A stretch of 45,521 nucleotides of DNA from Pirellulaceae bacterium (GTDB lineage Bacteria; Planctomycetota; Planctomycetia; Pirellulales; Pirellulaceae). Location of the stretch: contig BPJU01000028.1 in assembly GCA_026004775.1 (NCBI GenBank), positions 1 through 45,521 of the forward strand, written 5' to 3'. The notes beneath the pieces are model-generated. The model made no database searches. It was not told the origin of the DNA and was given only the letters and a program-made list of their open reading frames with translations. The translations under genes were made by a program, and so were the position numbers. This document shows positions 26,492-36,025 of this stretch, piece by piece. Within the stretch, counting starts at the first letter, position 1; each line of letters starts with the position of its first letter.

Positions 26492-28354
26492 TCATTCCGT
26501 TACGTCCTGGCGCCGCTGATCCGCCCGTGTCTCGGTTTGCAGACTGAGTCGTCGCGTGACCACACGCATCGGTATCGAACCAGCCGGTTCATACACCTCA
26601 TAGTGAAACATCGGCCGCACGGTTTCAATCCGGCTGACCGCACCTCCTGGCCAGCGCACCTCCACCAGATACTCCGGCTCGTCGCTGGCGAAAGTGACGA
26701 ACTGCGTGAGGGTGGACGACGATAGATAGCTGGCTCCGGATTTCACGGGTTTTGCCTGAAGGCCATGGGCGGTATGTACCAGAAGCGTCGCACCGATGGC
26801 GTCGCGGTTATGGGAAAGTCCACGCAGCGTTACCAGTGCAACTCGATCGGCCTTTCCGATACGGTTTTCCAATAGCGCCGGCGGCTCGTCTTGGTGCCCG
26901 ATCACCACATCAGGTACGCCATCGTGATTCGGATCGAACACCACCAGGGCTCGCCCGACATGCCGCCCCTGAAAATAGTCGCCCGGCGAGTCCAGCAATT
27001 CAAATCGCCGCCGGTTGCCTTTCCACAACAGCGGTGGTTGTCGATAGGGAGCGTCCTGGCCCAACAGATGCCGGTTGTCGTCGACGTGCCCGTTTGTAAC
27101 TAACAGGTCGGCAGCTCCGTCGGTGTCAAAATCTACCAAAGCCACTCCCCAACCGATCCACTTCAAGCTACCGGCCACCAGATTGGCAGCCCGGCTATTG
27201 TCCCGGAAGAATCGCCCGTCCAGATTCTCATAGACGACGTTGTGCTCGTCGGAGTAGTTGGTGACGATCAAATCGATTCGCCCATCGCTGTTATAGTCTC
27301 CAGCTTCCACTCCCATACCCGCCTGGTTTGTGCCTCGCCAGTCATGAGCCGTTCCGGAGCGTTCCGACTCGTCGTCGAACGTCCCGTCACCGCGATTGAA
27401 AAACAGCATGTTGGCATTCAAATCGTTGGCCACGTAAATATCGATCCAGCCGTCCTGGTTCAAGTCGGCTGCCACGACACCCTGGCCGCGTCCCGGCGCG
27501 ACCCGCAACCCGGCTTCCTGCGTAGCATCTCGGAACGTGCCGTCTTGCTGATTGACGTAATAAACGTCGTCCTCCGGCTCCACGCTGGTCGGGCTACAGT
27601 GCACGCGGATGTTGCGCGTGCGATCTCCGCAATACTGGTGCGTCTCCAGCGTCCATTTGGCGTAATTGCACACATATAGATCCAACCACCCGTCGTTATT
27701 GCCGTCCAACCAGGCGGCGCTGGCTCCCCACCGCTTGTCGTCCACCCCCGCCTGCTGCTCGATCCGCTCGAAAGTGCCATCCCCCAAATTGTGAAACAGG
27801 CAATTGCGCCCATAACAGGTGACGTACACGTCGGGAAACCCGTCGTTGTCGAAGTCCCCCACCGCCACTCCCGCACTGAAACCAGCATGAGCCACTGCGG
27901 CAGCTTGCGTCACATGGTGAAACCGCCACGGCCCGACCGAACGGTACAAGCGGTTATAGGGTTCCGTACGATCCGGATCGAGCGGAAAATCCGTGCCCGT
28001 GGCAAAGTAAAGATCTTCCCAGCCGTCCCGATCGTAATCCAACACGGCAATCCCGCTGCCGTTGGCCGACGGGAAGGGTTTTTCGGGGGAATTTCCGGAT
28101 CGATGCACGAAGTCGATGCCGGTTTCATCGGTGACCTGAGCGAACCACACTGGACCACTACCCATCATGGGCTTCGATCCACCGTTGGGGATATCGGCGC
28201 TCTTCGCGTTATCGGATGGCAGAGCAGGCGTATGGCGCGTGGGTGTCGAAACGCCACCCGAAGAGTTACGGTTCGAGTGCCACCAAAACCCGAGTGCGGC
28301 AGCGGCGGCCACCACCAGCAGCAAAACCACTCCCACCACCGAGCGAGTCACCAT
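26492..28354 (-). CDS. FG-GAP repeat/ASPIC (CRTAC1-like) exported protein
   Basis: A 620-residue protein with a membrane anchor or uncleaved signal (VVGVVLLLVVAAAAALGFWW), a low-complexity S/T/P stretch and then FG-GAP/VCBS beta-propeller repeats. Their calcium loops include DYDRDGWEDLYF, DFDNDGFPDVYV, DGNNDGWLDLYV, DLNQDGWIDIYV, DYNSDGRIDLIV, DFDTDGAADLLV and DPNHDGVPDVVI. An ASPIC/UnbV domain closes it (DAIGATLLVHT, GASYLSSST). CRTAC1 homologues are extracellular in animals; in planctomycetes they are numerous and of unknown role. ATG at 28354 overlaps the stop of the upstream TPR gene by 7 bases, so the two are likely coupled. The nearly 100 in-frame residues before it are not protein-like. 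Confidence 0.85.
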   Translation of the reverse strand: MVTRSVVGVVLLLVVAAAAALGFWWHSNRNSSGGVSTPTRHTPALPSDNAKSADIPNGGSKPMMGSGPVWFAQVTDETGIDFVHRSGNSPEKPFPSANGSGIAVLDYDRDGWEDLYFATGTDFPLDPDRTEPYNRLYRSVGPWRFHHVTQAAAVAHAGFSAGVAVGDFDNDGFPDVYVTCYGRNCLFHNLGDGTFERIEQQAGVDDKRWGASAAWLDGNNDGWLDLYVCNYAKWTLETHQYCGDRTRNIRVHCSPTSVEPEDDVYYVNQQDGTFRDATQEAGLRVAPGRGQGVVAADLNQDGWIDIYVANDLNANMLFFNRGDGTFDDESERSGTAHDWRGTNQAGMGVEAGDYNSDGRIDLIVTNYSDEHNVVYENLDGRFFRDNSRAANLVAGSLKWIGWGVALVDFDTDGAADLLVTNGHVDDNRHLLGQDAPYRQPPLLWKGNRRRFELLDSPGDYFQGRHVGRALVVFDPNHDGVPDVVIGHQDEPPALLENRIGKADRVALVTLRGLSHNRDAIGATLLVHTAHGLQAKPVKSGASYLSSSTLTQFVTFASDEPEYLVEVRWPGGAVSRIETVRPMFHYEVYEPAGSIPMRVVTRRLSLQTETRADQRRQDVTE

Positions 28355-29730
28355 CGAAAAACGTTGCTCCCGCCTACTCGTGCCGCACGGGCAACAGATC
28401 CAAGGAAGGCAAGTTTCCTCGCTGCTCCAAAGCCTGCCGCCAACTGGCGCACGAACGGTTCGTCGGACGTTTCCGGTTTGACCGTCGCCAACAGCAACTT
28501 GGCCTGGTTCCAGTTGCCCTGCTGAGCGAACTGATAAGCACGCATGACCCGGGCCCAGTACGAGTGCGGCTGCTCCAGCGCGACCCGTTCCACCAGATTG
28601 ATTAACCTTTCCCGCTCGCGCAGCTCTTCGGTTCTTTTTCGCCACTGTTCCGCCTGTGCCTCGTCGCCCATCATGGCGTAGGCGCGCTGTACCAGGTAGG
28701 CGGTCGAGGAGCGAAGCAGGGGCAAACCCAGCAGGGGCTGGAGGTGTTCTAGCGCCTGCTGCGGTTCGTGGCGCTGCAGCGCCAGCTCGGCCAGCCCCTG
28801 ACGAGCTTCCACGTGGAAGTTATCCAGTTCCAGGGCATGCCGCCACGCTTTTTCGGCTTCTTGGTCGTTTCCTACTTCGATATGGGAGCGCCCCAATTCG
28901 GCCCAGCCGGATGCCGTGGGACGAGCCGCCAGCGAGCGCTCGAACATCTGCCGCGCCCGCTCGATCTCACCTTGCACCAACAGCGTACGCCCATACTCCA
29001 AGAAAAACTCCTCGGGTGGTATTTGAAGCGAGCTGGCCTGCGGATCGTGCTCGAGCACTCGGGCAAACGCCTCCAGCGAGGCCGATCGGTTTTTCAGATC
29101 ATTCTGGATCGAGGCAATAAACAGGTAACCCCGTGCCTTCTGAGGCGATACTTCGACAAACCGCTCGGCACTTTGCAATGCGTCCTGGAGCCACCCCAAC
29201 CGCACCCGACAAGCCGTCAGTTCGTACCAGACGTCGGGATTACGGGGTTGCAGTTCGGCAGCCCGTAACAGCAACGGCAATGCCGCTGACCACTGCTCCT
29301 GCATCATGTAGGCGCGCGCCATCGATTCGATCTCGTCGGCCGAATAGACGCCCACCTTTTCAAACAACCGGATCGCTTCGGCCGGTTGGTTCATCATCAC
29401 CAGCAGGCGCGCCTTGAGGCGCAAAGCGCGCGAGTTTTCCGGGTCTTTCTCCAGATACGCCCCCACCAACTCCACCGCACGTCGCGGGTCACCTCGAGCC
29501 AATGCGGCCTCGGCCAGCGCCAGGGGGCGTTCCAAGTACCAGGCGCCCACATACGAAAACACCCCCGCCGCCACCACGACCACTACCGACAGAGTGGCCC
29601 ATTTGCGGAAAGCCGAACCTTGACCTTTGCCGGCCGCACGCGCGCCATCCTGCGTCAAACTTGGCTCTGCCGCCGCCACGCCTTGTTGCGATTCGAAGAA
29701 ACTTCTCGTGCGAAGCTCCCATACGCCCAT
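28348..29730 (-). CDS. Membrane-anchored TPR protein
   Basis: A 460-residue protein with a short cytoplasmic start, one membrane helix (TLSVVVVVAAGVFSYVGAWY) and a row of TPR units, for example LARGDPRRAVELVGAYLEKDPEN, EQWSAALPLLLRAAELQPRNPDV and NDQEAEKAWRHALELDNFHVEA. It is the counterpart of the TPR protein at 20826-22235. The order with its FG-GAP partner is reversed here: TPR first, then FG-GAP with a 7-base overlap. It probably scaffolds a complex at the outer face of the membrane; the partner is unknown, but the FG-GAP protein is the obvious candidate. The lipoprotein gene ends 12 bases upstream, so all belong to one transcript. Confidence 0.82.
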   Translation of the reverse strand: MGVWELRTRSFFESQQGVAAAEPSLTQDGARAAGKGQGSAFRKWATLSVVVVVAAGVFSYVGAWYLERPLALAEAALARGDPRRAVELVGAYLEKDPENSRALRLKARLLVMMNQPAEAIRLFEKVGVYSADEIESMARAYMMQEQWSAALPLLLRAAELQPRNPDVWYELTACRVRLGWLQDALQSAERFVEVSPQKARGYLFIASIQNDLKNRSASLEAFARVLEHDPQASSLQIPPEEFFLEYGRTLLVQGEIERARQMFERSLAARPTASGWAELGRSHIEVGNDQEAEKAWRHALELDNFHVEARQGLAELALQRHEPQQALEHLQPLLGLPLLRSSTAYLVQRAYAMMGDEAQAEQWRKRTEELRERERLINLVERVALEQPHSYWARVMRAYQFAQQGNWNQAKLLLATVKPETSDEPFVRQLAAGFGAARKLAFLGSVARAARVGGSNVFRW

Positions 29731-29742
29731 CCCGATGGCCCA

Positions 29743-31113
29743 TCAGTGCAAGATTTTCTCTGCCAATTGCCGCTTCCAACCCAACGACTGCCAATCGTCG
29801 TTCGCGTCCTCAAGCCATTGCCGGACCGGAGCCAAAGATCCCTGCTGAGCGCTAGCGGTTAAGGCATTCTTGAACCCGTCGTCTGCGGACGCCCACAGCC
29901 AAAGCAGCTCCAAATCGCTTCGCTCGCTGAAGCGTACTTCGCCCCACAACCGCTGTTGTAGCTCGCGGCAGGGCTCAAGGGAACGCACCAACATCCGATA
30001 CCCCACCGGATACGCTTCGGCGGCCGTGAATTTCCATCGCACGCCGTTGTCGGCCACCAACGTACCGGACGTCTCTACCACCACTCCCGGCACCTGCATC
30101 TCGTAGACAAAATGCCGAGCGGGAGCCAGCGCTTCATGGACTCCGACGATTCTTACCAAAAGCGACTGGAGCTTGCGCTCAAACGCTTCATCGCCGCCGT
30201 ATCGTTCCAGTCGATAGTGACGTGCCGCCTGCTCGAGTTTCGACTCGTTCTCGGCATCTGACCGTTCCGCATTTTCGGGCAGAATCCAGTCGAGGATCTG
30301 CGTCACGGTTTCGGCAGGGACCGGCCTGCCCTGGGCGTCGGTCAATAACTGCTGGAGTTTCGATGCGACAAAATTCCGGACACGCTCCTGGTTTGCGCCT
30401 TGGTCCATTTCGGTGGGAACCAGTTCCAAACCGTATTTCGCCAGCACAGCCAGCAGCTTTTTTTCCCGCATCGGGCGCGTAGCCGGCTGGAGTGAAGCTT
30501 CATAAAAGGTATCGACTAATTCCTGGCAGCACGGCACCACCTCTTGTCTCAACCAGTTCTCAAGCGCCGCCGTCTGGATCGCCTCACCATACGCTTCCCG
30601 AATGACAGCCAAAAAATAATCGATTAGAATGTCGGCAAGTTCCTGGCGAGCCTTGCGTAACTCCGCTAAAGTCACCACATCTGTCAGCGTTTCCTCCCAG
30701 AAGTGCTCGACGAACCAGCCGAAATTCCGCCGCTCATAACGGCGTTCCAGGCCGGCGCTGAGCGATCCGTCCGGCGACGTGAACCGCACATGGGCTGGGA
30801 TCGCACCGACATTGGCAAACCGCCCGTGTGCCAGCACATAGCAACGACCATTATCATCCTCAGATGGAGGCGGCAGTTCCTCGAGATTCTCCAGATTGAT
30901 CAGTTGGGACTCTCCTTGAGGAGCCACCACTTCGCGGAAAAATAACCAGTCGCTCGAAGCTTCCAGGCTGCCTTGAGGTTGACAAACAGTCCGTTCCAGC
31001 GAGCCGTCCGAGTGAAGGATCGTGCGGGCGCCGTAATATTCCGTGCAGCCGACCAGGCAGAGGATCCATAGCCCCCCGAAAACCAACCGCTGCAAGGTAT
31101 ATAGTCCGGGCAT
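29743..31113 (-). CDS. Predicted lipoprotein of unknown family, in operon with ftsH
   Basis: A 456-residue protein with a signal peptide and lipobox (LWILCLVGC). The mature part has an N-terminal beta-rich segment (about 25-120), a long helical middle (about 120-330, with charged helices such as LAELRKARQELADILIDYF) and a C-terminal mixed part. I do not recognise a domain. AGGAGGG lies right before the ATG, inside the end of ftsH, and only 2 bases separate the two genes, so they are surely cotranscribed. It may be an envelope partner or substrate-adaptor of FtsH, in the way HflKC and other envelope proteins accompany FtsH elsewhere, but that is a guess. Confidence 0.75.
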   Translation of the reverse strand: MPGLYTLQRLVFGGLWILCLVGCTEYYGARTILHSDGSLERTVCQPQGSLEASSDWLFFREVVAPQGESQLINLENLEELPPPSEDDNGRCYVLAHGRFANVGAIPAHVRFTSPDGSLSAGLERRYERRNFGWFVEHFWEETLTDVVTLAELRKARQELADILIDYFLAVIREAYGEAIQTAALENWLRQEVVPCCQELVDTFYEASLQPATRPMREKKLLAVLAKYGLELVPTEMDQGANQERVRNFVASKLQQLLTDAQGRPVPAETVTQILDWILPENAERSDAENESKLEQAARHYRLERYGGDEAFERKLQSLLVRIVGVHEALAPARHFVYEMQVPGVVVETSGTLVADNGVRWKFTAAEAYPVGYRMLVRSLEPCRELQQRLWGEVRFSERSDLELLWLWASADDGFKNALTASAQQGSLAPVRQWLEDANDDWQSLGWKRQLAEKILH

Positions 31114-31115
31114 GC

Positions 31116-33179
31116 TTACCCTCCTTTTCCGGCCTTCGGTGTCACGTCGGCGGTGCGATGTTCGCTGAGGCGAACCGGGACGTCTGTGCCGGGCACCACC
31201 ATTGGACCGGGGGAATTTTGTTCGATGATCTGTTTGAGCTCTTCGGCATCAATCGACTCGATTTCCATCAAACGCCGGGTCAAAGCCTCCAGGGCCGCTC
31301 GTCGCGTCAGCAAGATGCGTCGTGTCTGCTCCAGGGCTTCGTCAATGATGCGCTTGACTTCCAGGTCGATTTCACGAGCCGTGGTTTCACTGCACAATCG
31401 AGGCGCCGGTTCGGCGTCTAACCCCACCAGGAACGGCGAGCGCGGGGATTCCCGATAGCAGACGCGTCCCAGGCGGCTCATTCCATATTCCATCACCATG
31501 CTGCGAGCGATCTCCGAAGCGCGCTGGAGGTCGTTCTGAGCTCCGGACGAAATGTCATTGAACACGATCTCCTCAGCCACCGTGCCGGCCAGCAACACCT
31601 GAATACGGCTTTCCAGTTCCGAGCGGGTCATCAAGTAGCGGTCGCCCTCGGGCCGCTGGAGCGTATAGCCCAGCGCGGCGATGCCTCGAGGGATGATCGA
31701 AACCTTGTGTACCGGGTCGGTATTGGGCAACGAATAGGCAACCAGAGCGTGGCCGCTTTCGTGATAAGCCACCCGCAGCTTCTCGTCGTCGCTCATCACA
31801 CGCCGCTTCTTTTCCAGCCCGGCCATCACCCGCTCGACGCCCTCGTTGAACTCGGTCATCGTCACCGCCGGTTTGTCGCGGCGCGCCGCCAGCAAAGCCG
31901 CTTCGTTGACCAGATTGGCCAAGTCCGCCCCGACGAAGCCCGGCGTGATCGCGGCGATGTGTTTCAGATCCACCGAGTCATCGAGTTTCACATTCTTGAC
32001 GTGTACTTTCAGGATCTCTTCCCGCCCCCGGATGTCCGGACGATCGACCAGCACATGGCGATCGAACCTGCCGGGACGCAGCAAAGCCGGATCCAGCATT
32101 TCCGGGCGGTTGGTGGCCGCCATCACGATCACGCCTCGGTTCGATTCAAAACCGTCCATTTCTACCAGCAGCGCGTTGAGCGTCTGTTCTCGCTCATCGT
32201 GACTGCCCAAAAGACTCGTGCCGCGACTCTTACCCAGCGCATCCAGCTCGTCGATGAAAATAATGCATGGCGCCTTGGCCTCGGCTTGCTGGAACATATC
32301 GCGTACGCGGGCCGCTCCCACGCCGACGAACATTTCCACAAAATCGCTTCCAGACAACCCAAAGAACGGCACACCCGCTTCACCGGCAATCGCCTTGGCC
32401 AAAAGCGTTTTTCCCGTGCCCGGAGGGCCGACCAGCAGCACACCCTTCGGGATGCGGCCTCCGAGCCGCTGATACTTTTCGGGATTCTTCAAGAAATCGA
32501 CAATCTCCCGGACCTCTTCCACCGCCTCGTCGATACCCGCCACATCGTCGAAGGTGACCCCCAGATCTTCTTCCGCATAAAATTTGCCCCGGCTGCGTCC
32601 GAATTGCATCGGCGAGCCGGCCCCCAGCCGGCGCATCAGCATCACAAACATCAACACAATCACGCCGGTGATGACGATCATCGGCAAGTAATTGACCCAG
32701 TTGACCGTCTCCGGTTCGTAGTTCCAGTCCAGATTCGCCTCGGTCAACAGCCGCACCAACTCCTGCTCCTCGACGTCCGACGTGCCGCGCGGCGTACGGA
32801 ACGTAACCGTTTGCGGGGCAACTCCGCCCCCCAACACTTCGCGGTCCACGCGTCCAACGACCAGTCGCTCAGCTAGCCGGATGTTCCGCGGATTGCGGTA
32901 GCGCACCTCGACGAACTGGTTGCCATTGCGCTCCCGCACGTCCCAATAGCCCTGCCGATCCTTCCGCAACGGTCCACTTGGTGATTCCCGGGCAGACTGT
33001 TCGACCAACCGCTTGAAATCGGCGTACGACATTTCGACCGTCTGTTGCGTGACACCGGGCGTCAGCACCGCAAACACAACGCTGCCGATCAAAACCGCTA
33101 ACAGCAGATACCAAACCGTATTGCGACGCGGTGAATTGCCGTCACCCGAGCGTCGTGATGGGTTGTGTTCCGAAGCCAT
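31116..33179 (-). CDS. ftsH: ATP-dependent zinc metalloprotease FtsH
   Basis: A 687-residue membrane AAA+ protease that degrades misfolded and regulatory membrane proteins. Two membrane helices (about 22-40 and 164-184) enclose a periplasmic domain. The AAA module has Walker A GPPGTGKT (251-258), Walker B IIFIDE (306-311) and the second region of homology [20 protein letters not shown]. The M41 protease has HESGH (473-477) and the third zinc ligand D550 in SSGAQNDL. All catalytic residues are intact and the length is normal. It is the first gene of the long minus-strand run. The C-terminal tail ([19 protein letters not shown]) is poorly conserved in the family. Confidence 0.97.
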   Translation of the reverse strand: MASEHNPSRRSGDGNSPRRNTVWYLLLAVLIGSVVFAVLTPGVTQQTVEMSYADFKRLVEQSARESPSGPLRKDRQGYWDVRERNGNQFVEVRYRNPRNIRLAERLVVGRVDREVLGGGVAPQTVTFRTPRGTSDVEEQELVRLLTEANLDWNYEPETVNWVNYLPMIVITGVIVLMFVMLMRRLGAGSPMQFGRSRGKFYAEEDLGVTFDDVAGIDEAVEEVREIVDFLKNPEKYQRLGGRIPKGVLLVGPPGTGKTLLAKAIAGEAGVPFFGLSGSDFVEMFVGVGAARVRDMFQQAEAKAPCIIFIDELDALGKSRGTSLLGSHDEREQTLNALLVEMDGFESNRGVIVMAATNRPEMLDPALLRPGRFDRHVLVDRPDIRGREEILKVHVKNVKLDDSVDLKHIAAITPGFVGADLANLVNEAALLAARRDKPAVTMTEFNEGVERVMAGLEKKRRVMSDDEKLRVAYHESGHALVAYSLPNTDPVHKVSIIPRGIAALGYTLQRPEGDRYLMTRSELESRIQVLLAGTVAEEIVFNDISSGAQNDLQRASEIARSMVMEYGMSRLGRVCYRESPRSPFLVGLDAEPAPRLCSETTAREIDLEVKRIIDEALEQTRRILLTRRAALEALTRRLMEIESIDAEELKQIIEQNSPGPMVVPGTDVPVRLSEHRTADVTPKAGKGG

Positions 33180-33930
33180 ACCGTTTTCCCCGGAATCCGG
33201 ATGCCACTCCGTGTGTATCGAACCACTACTCCCTGCCGCCGACGCCTCGCCATAAGGCGCCGCCCGTTCCTTAATTCTAGCCTAAAGGAGCCCTGCCATT
33301 CGACGGGCAGGCTGCCGTCAGTCATGAGTAACAAATGGCGCAGCGCCATTTTGACAAACTGGGCAAGGCTTGCCCGGCGGCAGCCCTGATTTGGGCAGGG
33401 AGCCATTTTAGAAAAATGGTGCTGTCCAACTCAGGAATGGGACAACCTTGTTGCGTCTGGAGGAGCTGAACGGTTCGGGCAGCACATCGCCTACAGATTT
33501 TCCGAGAACTCCACCGGCCCTAGATCAACCAGTCATCCGCGTCGCGCTTCGGGCGGCCATGTATCGCGACCAGAAAACCAACTACCCCAAATGCTTTATT
33601 CACAATATTGCTGACCAGGGGGTAATGCGGCGTCGAGCCGTGCTGATGGACTGGTTTCGAAACTGCACGTTTTCTTTGGCGGCCAATGCGCTTCCTGGTA
33701 CACCCGAATTGTCCCCGCTTCGCCTTCCACAGCCCCAATGGCCGAGTGCCACTCCAAAAACGCTCGTGCAGGATGGTCTCTTATTGTGCCGCGAATTATG
33801 CAGCCAAAAATCGGCCACCCCGTTCTTGATTCCCAGGGGTGGGGATAAATTTAAGTAAGACAGGAGGGGTAGGCTGGGTTTCGGCAAGCGCCGTGGGCCG
33901 CGACGTGCGCGCCGAACGGAGGTGGCATCC
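33180..33930. other. Intergenic region with hairpins, no credible gene
   Basis: A 750-base gap between the divergent ftsH gene (-) and the transposase-derived gene (+). The first half contains the hairpin cluster at 33292-33419. The second half (33450-33860) has an open frame of 136 codons on the plus strand, but its protein looks random, no ribosome site is seen and competing frames are open too. I consider it non-coding, or the worn remains of something no longer recognisable. Confidence 0.45.
33292..33419. repeat. Cluster of four short inverted repeats (REP-like hairpins)
   Basis: Within 130 bases there are four hairpins: CCTGCC/GGCAGG (33292-33311), AAATGGCG-CAG-CGCCATTT (33333-33351, followed by T), GGGCAA-GGC-TTGCCC (33361-33375) and CCATTTT-AGA-AAAATGG (33403-33419). 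The second and fourth share the ATGG/CCAT ends. They lie about 500 bases upstream of the RAYT-like gene and about 110 bases upstream of ftsH. They could be REP-type mobile repeats, transcription attenuators or terminators; the sequence alone does not decide. Confidence 0.55.
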
Positions 33931-35568
33931 ATGGGACGTGCGGCTCGATATGAGATCTTGCCGGAAGGCAAACCGCTGCGGGTGGCGTGCATCTCGGAGT
34001 GTTCTCGCCAGCAAGCCCTGTTGGGCAAGGATCGGATACTGGGAAAGGATTTCTCCCACAGGCGCAAGATTCTTCTAGAGACGTGTAGCCGCTATCGTCC
34101 GGCCTTTGCGTTGGAGCTCTATTCGACGGCTGTGCTGCCCAACGCCTGGGTAAGCTATCTGCACTTGCATCCGGAGTGGGCGAAGAGTTGGTCGGCTGAG
34201 GAGCTACTGCTTCGCGTAAAGCATGCTTTTCCCAGGTCGGTTGCCAACAGGTGCAGGGAGCACCGCATCCGCTGGAGGCGTAATGCACCGCCACCGGAAG
34301 TGCTTTGCCAGGACGTGGAGTTTATTGAGTATTGGCGCGGGCAATTGGCGTCGCTGCCCTTTTTCGAGCAGGTGGTCAAGCAACGCGTGGCGATCGTCTT
34401 CAACCAGGAGGACCAGGTAAGCGGCCACTTTTGGTCGGACCGGTACGGGTCGGTGCCGGTCAATGCCGAGTCGCATTCGATCCTGGTGGCATTGATTCAA
34501 GAAATCGAGCTGGTCTCGACCGGTGTGGTCCCGATATCGGAGGTGTGTCACAGCGGTTCGCTGTGGGACCGATATGTGGGTTTGATGCGTGAGAAAGGCC
34601 TGGAAGACGACGACAGCTTGCTCCAGGTGGTAACGGACCTCAACGAATTGGTGATCACGGGCCTGCGTACTCCGGACGGTCGCAGGATCCAGGTGGCGGG
34701 TGTGAGGCGGGAATCCGGGATAGTAGTAGCGGGCGGGCTGCACGTGCCGGATGGTGCACAGAATTCATCACAGCAAAACCCGTCACGGCAAAATCCGTCC
34801 AAGCGAAATCCATCAAGGCAAAATGCGTCCCGGCAAGGCCGGCAGGCAAATGAGGCGGCGAGTGCCGGCGCTGTTGAGCCAATACAAATTGATGGCTATG
34901 TGGAAGAAATACGCGAAGTGCTGGCGTTGGGTCCAGTGGATTGCCGGAGGGAGGGCTGGCCGGCAGCCGACGTCGACCAGTGGCACGGGATATCGGGAAT
35001 CGGGCCGGTCGACCCGGTCGAATGGGTAGCGCTTTCGCGGTGGTTGGCTGCCACATGGCGGATTTGGCGGCTGATGAAACCCAGCGCCGATGTGGAAGAG
35101 GAGCAGATACACCGCCCGGGTCGCCATTGGAAAATCACGGACGAATTGCTCCAGGTCAAGCCGCTGGATGAGAATCTGCGAGACCGAGTGCGCCGGAACT
35201 TGGCCCATTGGCTTCAGGTGTGGGGGCAAGCCTGTCAACTGGCCGGTTTGAGCACGCAGGAAGAGGTTCAACAATGGGTCGAGCGGTTATTGGCGGCAAG
35301 GGAGAATCCGGACGAATTGGCGGGCGTGGTTGCGCTTCTTTTGGGGTATGGGCAGGCGGAGTTAGAGAGGTTGCGCGAGGTGCTCGGGCGGGTGCGGTTG
35401 CGGGTAGCGGATGTGATACGGACGGGCGAGGCGTGGGTGCGCAATCCGCTGAGGACCGCCAAGGAGTTGTTAGGGTTTAACGATTGGGTGAGGCGGCGGC
35501 GTGCGTTGCTGCGTAGGCAGCGCGAGGAGCGGGCAGGCTCGGACGAGAATCGGTTGGACTCGAGTTAG
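33931..35568 (+). CDS. Transposase-derived protein of the Y1/RAYT (IS200-like) family without catalytic residues
   Basis: A 545-residue protein whose first 205 residues match the pattern of planctomycete IS200-like/REP-associated tyrosine transposases: VLPN (68-71), a segment ending PEWAKSWSAEELLLRV, then FEQVVKQRVAIVFNQEDQVS and GHFWSDRYGS. The HUH metal-binding motif expected right after PN reads A72-W73-V74, and the position of the catalytic tyrosine (before the E-L-V-S-T-G stretch) is I189, so cleavage should be impossible. The rest holds a Q/N/P/S/R-rich repeat stretch (277-305) and a long helical part with many basic residues at the end. ATG 33931 follows GGAGGT at good spacing. The long intact frame argues for a kept, possibly DNA-binding, function. 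Confidence 0.7.
   Translation: MGRAARYEILPEGKPLRVACISECSRQQALLGKDRILGKDFSHRRKILLETCSRYRPAFALELYSTAVLPNAWVSYLHLHPEWAKSWSAEELLLRVKHAFPRSVANRCREHRIRWRRNAPPPEVLCQDVEFIEYWRGQLASLPFFEQVVKQRVAIVFNQEDQVSGHFWSDRYGSVPVNAESHSILVALIQEIELVSTGVVPISEVCHSGSLWDRYVGLMREKGLEDDDSLLQVVTDLNELVITGLRTPDGRRIQVAGVRRESGIVVAGGLHVPDGAQNSSQQNPSRQNPSKRNPSRQNASRQGRQANEAASAGAVEPIQIDGYVEEIREVLALGPVDCRREGWPAADVDQWHGISGIGPVDPVEWVALSRWLAATWRIWRLMKPSADVEEEQIHRPGRHWKITDELLQVKPLDENLRDRVRRNLAHWLQVWGQACQLAGLSTQEEVQQWVERLLAARENPDELAGVVALLLGYGQAELERLREVLGRVRLRVADVIRTGEAWVRNPLRTAKELLGFNDWVRRRRALLRRQREERAGSDENRLDSS
34759..34833 (+). repeat. Five imperfect 15-bp tandem repeats inside the RAYT-like gene
   Basis: Units of 15 bases such as CAAAACCCGTCACGG and CAAAATCCGTCCAAG follow each other five times and encode five-residue units like QNPSR. 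The stretch links the transposase-like half to the C-terminal half and is probably a flexible, length-variable linker. Confidence 0.8.
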
Positions 35569-35820
35569 TGTCCCGTGGTGGATGAAAGTCCAGTTTTTCG
35601 GAAGCTTTTTTAGCAGCCCGGAAGGGGTTGTGGGGTGAGAGTCTTGTCGGTGGCGGCTTGTAAGAGCCGGTAATTGGTCATTTGGGCTTTTCGTTGAGGC
35701 TTTTCTGAGCGGTGATGTGCCAGTAGGGGCGAAGACGCACCCGGGAAGTACCGATATTGTCTAATGGCACAATCCACAATTGGGGTGGTATCGGTTCCCG
35801 GCTCCGCCGGCAAAACCGTA

Positions 35821-35865
35821 GTGCCTGGCACCACGGTTTTCACGGTAAGCGTGGTGCCTGGCACC
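35821..35865. repeat. Two copies of a GTGCCTGGCACC palindrome, 33 bases apart
   Basis: GTGCCTGGCACC occurs at 35821 and at 35854; each contains the perfect inverted repeat GTGCC-T-GGCAC. The flanks are also alike (CACGGTTTTC and CGTTGTTTCG after the palindromes). The same form with a different centre, GTGCCGGGCAC, lies at 31186-31196 in the 3' part of ftsH, and CGTACCTGGTACG at 44667-44679 has similar build. Short dispersed palindromes next to a RAYT-type gene fit REP elements. Confidence 0.6.
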
Positions 35866-36025
35866 GTTGTTTCGCCGAGGGTTGGTTATTGCGTGGCCCG
35901 GCACCGGCTCCCTCCACCGCCTCGCCCGCTTCTTCTCAGAGTCCAGCCCTCGGAGCTCCGGGTTAGCGGAAGCTCGCCCATTGGTCCGCGGAAAGGTTAG
36001 CACCTAGTCCATTGATCTTGAAGAC

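Noticed and set aside
31707-32876. 389-codon plus-strand frame opposite ftsH
   Set aside because: FtsH on the minus strand has all catalytic motifs; the plus frame is His/Arg/Gln-rich with no domain.
33448-33858. A 136-codon plus-strand frame in the ftsH/RAYT intergenic region
   Set aside because: No ribosome site, no recognisable domain, random-looking composition and competing open frames in the same stretch.
34759-34833. Possible CRISPR-like array
   Set aside because: The repeats are contiguous 15-bp units inside a coding frame with no spacers.
35610-35864. Minus-strand frame encoding VVPGTT-type repeats
   Set aside because: It is produced by the GTGCCTGGCACC palindromes and their flanks; no start signal and no family.
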